A stretch of 64,000 bases of DNA from Microlunatus parietis (lineage in GTDB: Bacteria > Actinomycetota > Actinomycetes > Propionibacteriales > Propionibacteriaceae). Below, in pieces: positions 1 to 7,558 of this stretch. Under the pieces are notes generated by a model. It was given only the letters and a program-made list of their open reading frames with translations. It searched no databases and was not told the origin of the DNA. Location of the stretch: NCBI RefSeq assembly GCF_013407955.1, contig NZ_JACCBU010000001.1, positions 1,984,001-2,048,000 on the forward strand. The letters run 5' to 3'. Position 1 is the stretch's first letter. Every line of letters starts with the position of its first letter. The translations under genes were made by a program, and so were the position numbers.

Positions 1-751
1 CGCGCAACTCGTCGATGATCATGACGATGTCGTCCTGATCGGTGGACCGGAGCGGGACCAGGCGGTGGTACGGGTCGCCGTCGGCCGGCCAGTCCGGGTT
101 CACCGGGTTGTCGCGCCAGTGCGGATCCTTGAGAAGCTGCCGGAAGGCGTCGATCCGGAAGCCGTCGACGCCGCGGTCGAGCCAGCAGCGGAGCACGTCG
201 TCCATGGCCGCACGCACCGCGGGGTTGCGCCAATTGAGGTCCGGCTGTTCCTCGAGATAGCTGTGCAGGTAGTACTGCCGCGTCCCGGCGTCCCAGGTCC
301 AGGCAGAGCCGCCGAAGAGCGACAGCCAGTTGGTCGGCGGCCGCCCCGCCGAGCCGTCGCGCCAGTAGTACCAGTCCCGCTTCGGGCCATCGGCATGATC
401 ACGGGACTCGACGAACCACGGGTGCTCGTCGGAGGTGTGGTTCGGGATGAAGTCGATCACGACCCGGAGGCCGAGATCGTGGGCGGTCCGGATCAGGCGT
501 TCGGCGTCCGCGACCGTACCGAAGACGGGATCGACGCCCCGGTGATCGGTGACGTCATAGCCGAAATCGCGCTGCGGCGACGGGTAGAACGGGCAGACCC
601 AGACGGCGTCGACACCGAGCCGGCGCAGGTACGGCAGCCTTCCGATCGCCCCGGCCAGGTCGCCGACGCCGTCGCCGTCGGAGTCGGCGAAGGAGCGCGG
701 ATAGAGCTGATAGAAGACGGCGGTCTGCCACCACGGGCGTTCGTCGGGCAC
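1..751 (-). CDS. GH13 alpha-glucosidase / oligo-1,6-glucosidase, C-terminus outside window
   Basis: Cytoplasmic alpha-amylase-family (GH13) hydrolase of alpha-glucosides, shown as its first ~250 residues. Read on the minus strand it opens PWWQTAVFYQLYPRSFADS, the usual GH13_23/31 N-terminus, then shows the metal/first conserved region DFIPNHTS, a DWYYWRDG segment typical of oligo-1,6-glucosidases, and conserved region II GFRIDAF with the nucleophile Asp. Regions III and IV (acid/base Glu, His-Asp) lie beyond the left edge. I chose the GTG at 751, about 10 bases after an AGG; no better in-frame start follows. No signal peptide. It is divergent from the TauE/SafE gene. The exact substrate cannot be told from this part. 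Confidence 0.9.
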   Translation of the reverse strand, partial: MPDERPWWQTAVFYQLYPRSFADSDGDGVGDLAGAIGRLPYLRRLGVDAVWVCPFYPSPQRDFGYDVTDHRGVDPVFGTVADAERLIRTAHDLGLRVVIDFIPNHTSDEHPWFVESRDHADGPKRDWYYWRDGSAGRPPTNWLSLFGGSAWTWDAGTRQYYLHSYLEEQPDLNWRNPAVRAAMDDVLRCWLDRGVDGFRIDAFRQLLKDPHWRDNPVNPDWPADGDPYHRLVPLRSTDQDDIVMIIDELR

Positions 752-824
752 GGTGTGGAGCCTAGGTTCCGGGCGGCCGGGCCGTCTGTAGCCGTGGATA
801 CAGACCACGGGGCGTCCTGCTGCC

Positions 825-830
825 TACCGT
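825..830 (+). promoter_or_regulatory. -10 box TACCGT, leaderless start of TauE/SafE gene
   Basis: TACCGT (TANNNT form) lies 6 bases before the GTG at 837, so transcription should begin at or next to the start codon. No Shine-Dalgarno sequence lies in between. Confidence 0.5.
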
Positions 831-836
831 GCCGGG

Positions 837-1583
837 GTGGACCCGGTCCTGGTCGCCGCGATCATCCTGCTCGCGAGCGCCGTCATCCAGGCCTGCACCG
901 GTTTCGGGTACGCGATCGTGAGCGCGCCGGTCCTGGCCTGGCTGTTCGGCCCGGCCGAGGCCGTCTCGTTGATCATGGTCTCCGGCCTGCTGGTCGACGT
1001 CGGACTGGTCGCCCTCGGCGGCCGCCGTCCGGCACCCGTCTGGAGCGAGGTGATCAGGCTCTTCCTGTGGAGCCTGCCCGGCCTCGCCCTGGGCGCGATC
1101 GCCCTGGCCGTGCTGCCGGCTTCGTACCTGAGACTCGCCATGATCATGATCATCCTGGCCGTGGTCCTGCAGCGCTTGATCGGCAGCCGGTTCCGGCTCC
1201 GCCTCGGCCGCGCCGCGGCAGCGGTCGCCGGCCTCACCTCCGGACTGCTGAACACCTCGACGACCCTGGCCGGCCCGCCGCTCGCGGTCTATCTCGGCGA
1301 CCGGCTCCTGGACCGCTGGCAGCAACGCGACACCTTGATCACCCTGTCGCTGCTCCGGTTGCCGATCAGTGTCGCGACCATGATCATCGCAGGATCGTGG
1401 CACCCTCCCGAAGGCTTGACCCGCTGCCTGCCGGCCGCGGCCGCGGGCTTCCTCCTCGGCCGCTACCTCTTTACCAGGATGAGCGTGACGGCGCACCGCC
1501 GAGCCGTCACCGCTGCCCTGCTGCTGGCCCTCACCGCCGCCGCCGTCGCCCTGATCCCCGCGCTGGGTGAATGGGTGGCGTGA
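837..1583 (+). CDS. TauE/SafE family anion exporter
   Basis: Integral membrane protein of 248 residues in the TauE/SafE (DUF81) family, whose members export sulfite, sulfoacetate or related organic anions. The sequence is two related halves of about four hydrophobic segments each, beginning VAAIILLASAVIQACTGFGY; the QACTGFGYAIVSAP stretch is the family's repeated signature. Length is normal (~250). The GTG start follows a -10 box with no leader. Its neighbours, a GH13 hydrolase and a TetR regulator, do not reveal the substrate. A longer open frame overlapping it from 65 to 1570 is a GC-driven shadow. Confidence 0.8.
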   Translation: MDPVLVAAIILLASAVIQACTGFGYAIVSAPVLAWLFGPAEAVSLIMVSGLLVDVGLVALGGRRPAPVWSEVIRLFLWSLPGLALGAIALAVLPASYLRLAMIMIILAVVLQRLIGSRFRLRLGRAAAAVAGLTSGLLNTSTTLAGPPLAVYLGDRLLDRWQQRDTLITLSLLRLPISVATMIIAGSWHPPEGLTRCLPAAAAGFLLGRYLFTRMSVTAHRRAVTAALLLALTAAAVALIPALGEWVA

Positions 1584-1595
1584 GCGGACGCAGGC

Positions 1596-2255
1596 TCAGC
1601 CGTGCAGGTGGTGGAGCACCGTGGGCGCCTCGAGTTGCCGGCGGCTGTGCTCGAGCAGGGCCGGATAGTCGGCCGCGATGCCGCCGAGCAGGGTCTCCAC
1701 CGCGGTCTCGATCTCGGTGTCACCGAACGGCGCGTGACCGAAGAGCACGCGGTGGTGGACCAGCGAGCCGAGCAGGTCGACGGCGAGTTCGAGATCAAGA
1801 TCACGGCGCAGGTCGCCACGCTCGACGGCTCGCGCCAGGGTCTGCCGGACCGCCTGCCGCGGCGGGTCGAACAGCGTGGCCATGAACAGGGTGTGCAACT
1901 CCGGGTCGGCGGCGCAATCGGCCAGCAACGGCCCGATCACGTCCGGCGGCAGCCGCCGAAAAGCGGCGACGAAAACCCCGATCGCCTCGCCCAGGTCACA
2001 CATCGTGCACCCGGTGTCCGGGATCTGGATTCCGTCCAGCCGACCGGCGAGCGCGGCGAGCACCAGCGCCGGCCGGGTCGGCCAGCGCCGATACAGCGCC
2101 GGGCGCGACGTGCCGGCGCGGCGCGCGACCTCCTCGATCGACAGGCGCCGGTAGCCGGTCTCGTCGAGGAGGGCGAGCGTCACCTCCAGCGCGGCCGCGC
2201 CGATCTCGGCGCTGCGTGGTCGACCCCCGCGCCGCGATTCCGCCGAGTTCGCCAT
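1596..2255 (-). CDS. TetR-family transcriptional repressor
   Basis: DNA-binding regulator of 219 residues. The N-terminus carries a clear TetR helix-turn-helix (about residues 15-60, with SIEEVARRAGTSRPALYRRW as the recognition part); the rest is a helical ligand/dimer domain resembling TetR_C_11. It is divergent from a DHA2 drug exporter, with a perfect 20-bp palindrome between them, so it most probably represses both itself and the exporter and releases on binding a toxic compound. Its ATG lies 6 bases after a TAGAGT -10 box and the palindrome covers the -35 position. Confidence 0.9.
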   Translation of the reverse strand: MANSAESRRGGRPRSAEIGAAALEVTLALLDETGYRRLSIEEVARRAGTSRPALYRRWPTRPALVLAALAGRLDGIQIPDTGCTMCDLGEAIGVFVAAFRRLPPDVIGPLLADCAADPELHTLFMATLFDPPRQAVRQTLARAVERGDLRRDLDLELAVDLLGSLVHHRVLFGHAPFGDTEIETAVETLLGGIAADYPALLEHSRRQLEAPTVLHHLHG

Positions 2256-2261
2256 GACCCA

Positions 2262-2267
2262 ACTCTA
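2262..2267 (-). promoter_or_regulatory. -10 box TAGAGT of the TetR gene (leaderless)
   Basis: On the minus strand TAGAGT ends 6 bases before the ATG at 2255. The operator at 2276-2295 occupies the place of the -35 element. Confidence 0.5.
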
Positions 2268-2275
2268 GCGGTTCT

Positions 2276-2295
2276 GTTACGATACAGATCGTAAC
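2276..2295. promoter_or_regulatory. TetR operator, perfect palindrome
   Basis: Arms GTTACGAT and ATCGTAAC are exact reverse complements separated by ACAG (8-4-8). It is the only such dyad between the divergent TetR and MFS genes. It starts 9 bases beyond the TetR -10 box and ends 23 bases before the MFS start, so one site can control both. Confidence 0.75.
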
Positions 2296-2318
2296 GAAAC
2301 CTCAACCGTAGGAGCAGG

Positions 2319-3884
2319 GTGTCCAGCCACGATTCGAGGGACCGCATCTCTGTGGGCGGCGAGGCAGCCAAGGCCGGGCCACGAACCTGGGCCGGGCTCG
2401 CGGTGCTCGCCCTGCCGACGCTGCTCGTCTCGATGGACCTGTCGGTGTTGATCCTGGTCCTGCCGTCGATGTCAGCCGACCTCCAGCCGGATGGAATCCA
2501 GGCCCTCTGGATCACCGACATCTACGGTTTCCTGATCGCCGGTGCGTTGATCACGATGGGGACCCTGGGCGATCGCCTCGGCCGACGCCGCCTTCTCATG
2601 ATCGGCGCGACCGCTTTCGCGGCAGCGAGCACTCTGGCGGCATTCGCACCGAGCCCGGAATGGTTGATCGCAGCCCGTGCGGTGCAGGGCGTCGCCGGCG
2701 CGACCTTGATGCCGTCGACCTTGTCGTTGATCAGATCGCTGTTCCACCGCCGGGACGAGCGCGCCTTCGCGATCTCGATCTGGGTGGTCAGCTTCTCGGT
2801 CGGGATCGTGCTGGGACCACTGCTCGCCGGGATCCTGCTGCAGTTCTTCTGGTGGGGTTCGGTCTTCCTCGTCAATCTTCCGATCATGGTCCTGTTGTTG
2901 ATCTTGGCTCCGGTCCTCCTTCCTGAGTCGAAGGATCCCTCCCCCGGCCGGTTCGATCTGCCTGGCGCGGCCCTGGCCACCGCCACGGTGCTCGCCGCCG
3001 TGCTGGCCATGAAGACCTTCGCCAAGGACGGGCCCACGCTGACGGCGATCGGCATCGGCGTGGCCGGCCTGGTCCTGGGCTATCTCTTCATGCGGCGGCA
3101 GCGAACCACCGACCAGCCGTTGCTGGACCTGTCGTTGTTCAAGATCCCGGCCTTCTCCACCGCGGTCGGGCTGAACCTGATGATCGGCATGACGATGGCC
3201 GGTACCTACCTGTTCACGGCGCAGTATCTGCAGCTGGTGAGCGGCCTGCCGGCCCTGCTCGCCGCGCTCTGGCTGCTGCCGCAGACCGGCGCGTTGATCA
3301 TCTCCTCAACGGTCTCGGCGCGACTTGCCCGCCGGATCCGGCCGGCGTACCTGATCACCGGCGGCATGGCGATCGCGATCGCCGGTCTGGTCTCGTTCAC
3401 CCAGGTCACCCCGGACGGCGGCATCGCGCCGATCGTGATCGGCTCGATCCTCACCGCGCTCGGCTTCGGGCCGGCCGGCACACTCGGCCCGGACCTGATC
3501 ATCAGTTCCGCACCGGCCGAGCGAGCCGGGGCTGCCGCCGCCGTATCCGAGACCGGCAACGAACTCGGCAACGCCTCCGGCATCGCGGTTCTCGGCAGCC
3601 TCGGCATCGCGTACTACCAGGCCATCATGGCGAACCACGCACTGCCGGGCCTGACCGAGGCGGCCCGGGCGCTCGCCGTGGATTCCCTGTTCGGCGCCGT
3701 CCAGGCAACCCGGGGGCTCGCGCCGGACATCAGCGACGCGGTCCTGACCGCCGCCCGGACCGCCTTCACCTCCGCACTCCAACTCACCGCCGGGGCTGCG
3801 GCCATCGCGGTGTTGATCCTGGCCGTCGCCGCCGCCGTCCTGCTCCGCCACGCGCCGACCGTCGCCCACGACGATCCCGAGTAG
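2319..3884 (+). CDS. DHA2-family (EmrB/QacA-like) MFS drug exporter
   Basis: Proton-driven multidrug exporter of 521 residues with about 14 hydrophobic segments, the normal size for the DHA2 family. The first helix LPTLLVSMDLSVLILVLPSM is typical of QacA/EmrB proteins, motif A appears as GTLGDRLGRRR, and motif C-like glycines occur near VSFSVGIVLGP. The GTG start is chosen because GGAG lies about 6 bases upstream. It is the probable target of the divergent TetR repressor, so it should be induced by a substrate of the pump. The drug range cannot be read from sequence. Confidence 0.9.
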   Translation: MSSHDSRDRISVGGEAAKAGPRTWAGLAVLALPTLLVSMDLSVLILVLPSMSADLQPDGIQALWITDIYGFLIAGALITMGTLGDRLGRRRLLMIGATAFAAASTLAAFAPSPEWLIAARAVQGVAGATLMPSTLSLIRSLFHRRDERAFAISIWVVSFSVGIVLGPLLAGILLQFFWWGSVFLVNLPIMVLLLILAPVLLPESKDPSPGRFDLPGAALATATVLAAVLAMKTFAKDGPTLTAIGIGVAGLVLGYLFMRRQRTTDQPLLDLSLFKIPAFSTAVGLNLMIGMTMAGTYLFTAQYLQLVSGLPALLAALWLLPQTGALIISSTVSARLARRIRPAYLITGGMAIAIAGLVSFTQVTPDGGIAPIVIGSILTALGFGPAGTLGPDLIISSAPAERAGAAAAVSETGNELGNASGIAVLGSLGIAYYQAIMANHALPGLTEAARALAVDSLFGAVQATRGLAPDISDAVLTAARTAFTSALQLTAGAAAIAVLILAVAAAVLLRHAPTVAHDDPE

Positions 3885-3911
3885 GCCGTCGAGGATGGTG
3901 ACTTCCGGCGA

Positions 3912-6398
3912 TCATGCTTCCGCCACTGCCGTACTCTGCGCCGGCGCCCAGTCACTGCCGTAGTTGCAGAACAGCCGCGAGTCAGGGTCGCCCCGACTCG
4001 AGCGCTCCAAGGCTTCGGCCGCGTCGATGCCGGCCGACAGCAGCCCGTGGTACTCGCTCATCAGGCGGGCAGCAAGATCATCGCGAACCGGCGCGGCCGC
4101 GGCGACGACGGACCGGACGCCGCACGCGAGCAGCGCCGAGGTCAGCCCCAGCGATTCCTCTCCGGGTCGAACCCGGGCCCGGCCCGCCTCGCAGGCCGAC
4201 AGCACGACATGCCCGGCGCCGACACCGCAGCGTTGCAGGTCGTGGGCGAACACGGGGCCGTCGGCGAGCTGTACGAAGGAGAACAGCGGACTCTGATCAT
4301 GATGGAACCCGTGCGCGGCGACGTGCACGATCGCCGCATCCCTGAGCGCAGCGGCGAGGTTCGCTCCGGTCGCGGCGGCGCCCGACAAGGTCGTCGCGGC
4401 GGGCCAGCGCCGCGCGACAGCCTCGGCCTCCTCCTGCGCGCGGGCGAGACCCGGACCGGCGACCGCCGCCATCGCCCGGCCCGCGGCCGGAACGGCGTCG
4501 AGACCACGGCACCAGAACGTGGCCGAAGGGGCGACGGTCACCGGCCGGCCCGCGAGTTGGGGCAGCATCCGCCAGGGCAGGGAGGCGAGGACCCGCGTCG
4601 GCAGGATGATCACTCGCTCGGTGTCCGGCAGCGCCGGAGCCAGCAGGTGGCCCAGGGCGGCCATGCTGCGGGCCAGGGACCGGGCGATGATCGGCCGCAG
4701 CCGCGCCACGGCCCGGCTCAGCGCGACGACATCGGCCGCGATCCGCCGCGCGTGTTCGGCCGCGTCGGCTGCCCCGCCGAGTTCCCGGACCCGGCCTCCG
4801 GCAGCCGAAAGCGTCACCGACTTCAGCACACCGCGGTACACGAACAGGCTGATCATTCCGGCCCTGCGCCGGCTCAAGGCCGAGCGTGCCTCGGCGAACC
4901 GGATCGGCCGAGCCACGGCACGGTGATCATCACCGCGGCCGGCGACCCCGCTGATCTCCCAGTCGCGACTCCGCACCGCTGCCTCCAGCCGCGCGATCCT
5001 GGCCAGGATCGGCGGCTCCGGCCCGCCATCGCGCAACTCGAGCCGGGCCTGCCGGAGCTCGACCAGCAAACGGTTGATCATGGGATCGTCGATGGGGTTG
5101 ACCCGCGGCAGCCGGTACGAAACTCCCCGCCAGCGTTCGCACGCGTCGAACACCGCCGACGGCCCTACGGCATGATCAAGATCGATCTCGATCAACCGCC
5201 GGCCGTGCAACGCGACGGCGGTCCGGCTGTCCAGTCCCGAATAGCGGCCTTGTTCGGCGGCCAGGGTGGCGACTGCCTTGCGCAGCTGGCGCCGGACCGC
5301 CGGCCGGTCGCCCCGCGCGGCCGCTACGGTCACCGCCACGAGGTAGCGGTGCAGCCGGTCCGGGAAGGCCAGCCTCGCGACGCTCGGCACGCCGGCCAGC
5401 CGCCGTGCCGACTCCTCGACCTCCCCGGCGTCCGCCAACGCCTCGGCGGCCAGCAGCTGAGCCGCGGCACGGACGCCGCTCGCCGCGGCCGGGCCGTCGG
5501 CCAGGTCAACGGCGCGCCGTACCGCTGCCGCCGATCCTCGGCCCAGCGCGAGCTCGGCCCGCAGGCCCAACAGCTTGGCCTGGGTCTGCCAGGCCGGTTC
5601 CCGGTGCCGGGCGAAGGATCGCGCCGCCGTCCGAGCGAGGTCGAGCGCCGCTCGATGATCACCGAGGACGAGAGCCAGTCGGGCCCGCTCCAGGGTGATC
5701 TCGCCGACGTAGTGGACCAGGTGATCGGACCGCGCGACGGCCTCGCTCTCGGCCAGCAGCGGCACCGCGTCGTCCAGCAGCCCGGCCTCGATCAACACCC
5801 GGGCGCGATCAAGATCGACTTGAGCGCGCGGGAGGGTGTCACTCATGTCCCGCGCCCGGGTCATCAGGTCGAGCGAACGGCTGAGATCGCCGCGGACGAA
5901 CTCGAGGCGGCCGAGGTTGTGCGTCGCGGCGGCGGCGATGTCGTCGATGCCGGCGGCGGACGCGATCCGTTCCGCCCGGGCCAGCTCGGCGGCACTGCCG
6001 GCGACGTCACCCAGCAGCTGCCGGGCCAGTCCCGCATTGAGGGCCACCACCGCGGCGGCCCGCGGGCCGACCGCTGCGGCCGCGTCCCGGATCATGATCA
6101 TCACGGCCAGGGCCGCATCCCATTCCCCGAGCCGGGCGTGCAGCCCGGACCGCTGGATCGCCGCCAGGGTACGCACGGTCGCCGATCCCGGACCGGACGC
6201 CTCCTGCTCGGCTCCGTCGAGCAAGGCGAACGCCTCGTCCCGGCGGCCCGACTCGAACTGCGCCAGGGCGAGCGTGATCTTGGCCCGCCCTCGTACGGCA
6301 GCGAGATCCGGCGCCACCTCACCCGTCCCGATCGTGCGCAACACCCGGCGCAGCAGGGACCGCGCCTGGGCAAGGCGACTCGCCGAGTTGGCCTGCAC
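3912..6398 (-). CDS. TPR-CHAT domain protease
   Basis: Large cytoplasmic protein (828 residues from the GTG at 6398). Residues 1 to ~520 are repeated helical hairpins of TPR type; the C-terminal ~300 residues form a CHAT domain (caspase HetF associated with TPRs, clan CD cysteine peptidase). The catalytic pair is visible as His in HVAAHG (~695) and Cys in LSACEAG (~736). CHAT proteins cleave partner proteins, often in anti-phage or cell-death pathways. It is last in an operon with S8 protease, sigma factor and a small unknown. The coding-like frame continues upstream to the previous gene's stop, without an ATG/GTG, so the true start is uncertain. Confidence 0.85.
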   Translation of the reverse strand: MQANSASRLAQARSLLRRVLRTIGTGEVAPDLAAVRGRAKITLALAQFESGRRDEAFALLDGAEQEASGPGSATVRTLAAIQRSGLHARLGEWDAALAVMIMIRDAAAAVGPRAAAVVALNAGLARQLLGDVAGSAAELARAERIASAAGIDDIAAAATHNLGRLEFVRGDLSRSLDLMTRARDMSDTLPRAQVDLDRARVLIEAGLLDDAVPLLAESEAVARSDHLVHYVGEITLERARLALVLGDHRAALDLARTAARSFARHREPAWQTQAKLLGLRAELALGRGSAAAVRRAVDLADGPAAASGVRAAAQLLAAEALADAGEVEESARRLAGVPSVARLAFPDRLHRYLVAVTVAAARGDRPAVRRQLRKAVATLAAEQGRYSGLDSRTAVALHGRRLIEIDLDHAVGPSAVFDACERWRGVSYRLPRVNPIDDPMINRLLVELRQARLELRDGGPEPPILARIARLEAAVRSRDWEISGVAGRGDDHRAVARPIRFAEARSALSRRRAGMISLFVYRGVLKSVTLSAAGGRVRELGGAADAAEHARRIAADVVALSRAVARLRPIIARSLARSMAALGHLLAPALPDTERVIILPTRVLASLPWRMLPQLAGRPVTVAPSATFWCRGLDAVPAAGRAMAAVAGPGLARAQEEAEAVARRWPAATTLSGAAATGANLAAALRDAAIVHVAAHGFHHDQSPLFSFVQLADGPVFAHDLQRCGVGAGHVVLSACEAGRARVRPGEESLGLTSALLACGVRSVVAAAAPVRDDLAARLMSEYHGLLSAGIDAAEALERSSRGDPDSRLFCNYGSDWAPAQSTAVAEA

Positions 6399-6470
6399 GG
6401 CGCGGTCGACCAGCTCGGTCAGTGCTTCGGCGTCGGGACTGCGGCTACCGGACGTGGCGTCATCACCTCG

Positions 6471-6968
6471 TCACAGCTCGACGTACGGAGTGATCACGGG
6501 ACGGTCGGTGCCGTCGACGAAGACGAAGCTGGCCATCCCGCGATCGACCGGCTCGATCACAAACCGGCCGTCCTGGTCGGCGCGGAGTGGGTACGTGATC
6601 GGGTCCGCACCCGGATCGGCCCGGCGGACCCGGAGCTCGACCCGGCAGTTCGGTGCGGTCACCCAGCCGTCGATCCGTACCGACGAGGCGTCGAGGTTCG
6701 TCATCGTGATCATCGCGGTGAGTCGGTCGCAGGAGAAGGTGAGGGACTCGGTCCGGATCGCCTGGTCATCCCGCCACACCGGCTCGTTCGCCGCGGCGGA
6801 CGACCGCTGGAGTTCAGCAACCTCCGCGTGCAGGGCCTGAACGCTGAGCTGGAACTCGATCTCCAACGGAAGATCATCCGGCATCGGATCGGTCGCCGCG
6901 TACAGGTCGCGGATCGCAGCCAGGATCTCCTGGTCAAGATCATCAAGCGTCTCGTCGCCGCGGCTCAT
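6471..6968 (-). CDS. small protein of the sigma/CHAT operon, function unknown
   Basis: A 165-residue acidic protein starting MSRGDETLDDLDQEILAAI. Its ATG overlaps the stop of the sigma gene (ATGA) and follows GGGAGG, so it is translationally coupled. The N-terminal third is helical; the rest is beta-rich (TESLTFSCDRLTAMITMTNLD to the end), like a carboxypeptidase-regulatory or Ig-like fold. There is no membrane segment or signal peptide, so it is not a classical membrane anti-sigma factor, although its place after a sigma gene makes a soluble sigma modulator or CHAT substrate possible. This is inference from position only. Confidence 0.6.
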   Translation of the reverse strand: MSRGDETLDDLDQEILAAIRDLYAATDPMPDDLPLEIEFQLSVQALHAEVAELQRSSAAANEPVWRDDQAIRTESLTFSCDRLTAMITMTNLDASSVRIDGWVTAPNCRVELRVRRADPGADPITYPLRADQDGRFVIEPVDRGMASFVFVDGTDRPVITPYVEL

Positions 6969-7558
6969 CGGACACCTCCCCAGGTCGGATCGGCCACCAG
7001 TCTCGCCCACAGCTTCGCCAGGCACCGGCCTCGGGTCGGCCCGATGCTGCCGACCGGCATGCCGAGCGCCTCCGCGATCACAGCGTAATCGGGACGATCA
7101 CTGAAGGCGATCACTCTGAGCAACCATTGACATCTCGGTGTCAGCGTGGCCAGATGCCGCCAGAGCCGTTCCTGCTCGTCGGTCTGCAAGATCGTTTCGC
7201 CGGGATCGGGGTCCGGGTCGGGTCGTTCCGGCATCGCGTCCAGGTCCTCGGTGCCCGACCGCTGCGACCTCACCCGCCGCCACGCCTCGCGCCGGACAGT
7301 CACGATCAACCAGCCCAGCACGGCCTGCGGGTCCGCGATCCGGTCCGCGTGCTCGACCAGGCGCAGCCAGGCGGTCTGCACCACATCTCGGGCGGCCTCG
7401 CGGTCGAGCCCGGTTCCCCGTGCCGTGTGCCACAACAGCGGCGTCACCAGACGCACGAGTTCGTCCATGCTGCCCAGCCGACCACCGCGGTAGCCGGTGA
7501 ACGCCTCGGCGGCCCGGCTCGCCGCGCCGCGGGTGTCGGACTCCGGCAGGCCGGTCAT
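6965..7558 (-). CDS. ECF-like sigma-70 family RNA polymerase sigma factor
   Basis: A 197-residue sigma factor with region 2 (about 35-100, including DREAARDVVQTAWLRLVEHA and the WLIVTVRREAWRRVR segment) and region 4 (about 130-190, LTPRCQWLLRVIAF ... IAEALGMPVGSIGPTRGR, a helix-turn-helix). Regions 1 and 3 are absent, as in ECF factors. It overlaps the S8 protease stop by ATGA upstream and the small unknown by ATGA downstream, so all are coupled. A dedicated sigma factor in an operon with two proteases suggests stress-triggered self-amplifying expression, which is inference. Confidence 0.85.
   Translation of the reverse strand: MTGLPESDTRGAASRAAEAFTGYRGGRLGSMDELVRLVTPLLWHTARGTGLDREAARDVVQTAWLRLVEHADRIADPQAVLGWLIVTVRREAWRRVRSQRSGTEDLDAMPERPDPDPDPGETILQTDEQERLWRHLATLTPRCQWLLRVIAFSDRPDYAVIAEALGMPVGSIGPTRGRCLAKLWARLVADPTWGGVR

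Noticed and set aside
65..1570. 501-residue open frame overlapping the GH13 and TauE/SafE genes
   Set aside because: Arg/Pro/Gly-rich translation with no motif, and genuine genes lie in other frames of the same stretch.
4047..7088. 1013-residue plus-strand frame opposite CHAT, sigma and the small gene
   Set aside because: It is the antisense shadow of three genes with recognisable domains, and its own translation is low-complexity.
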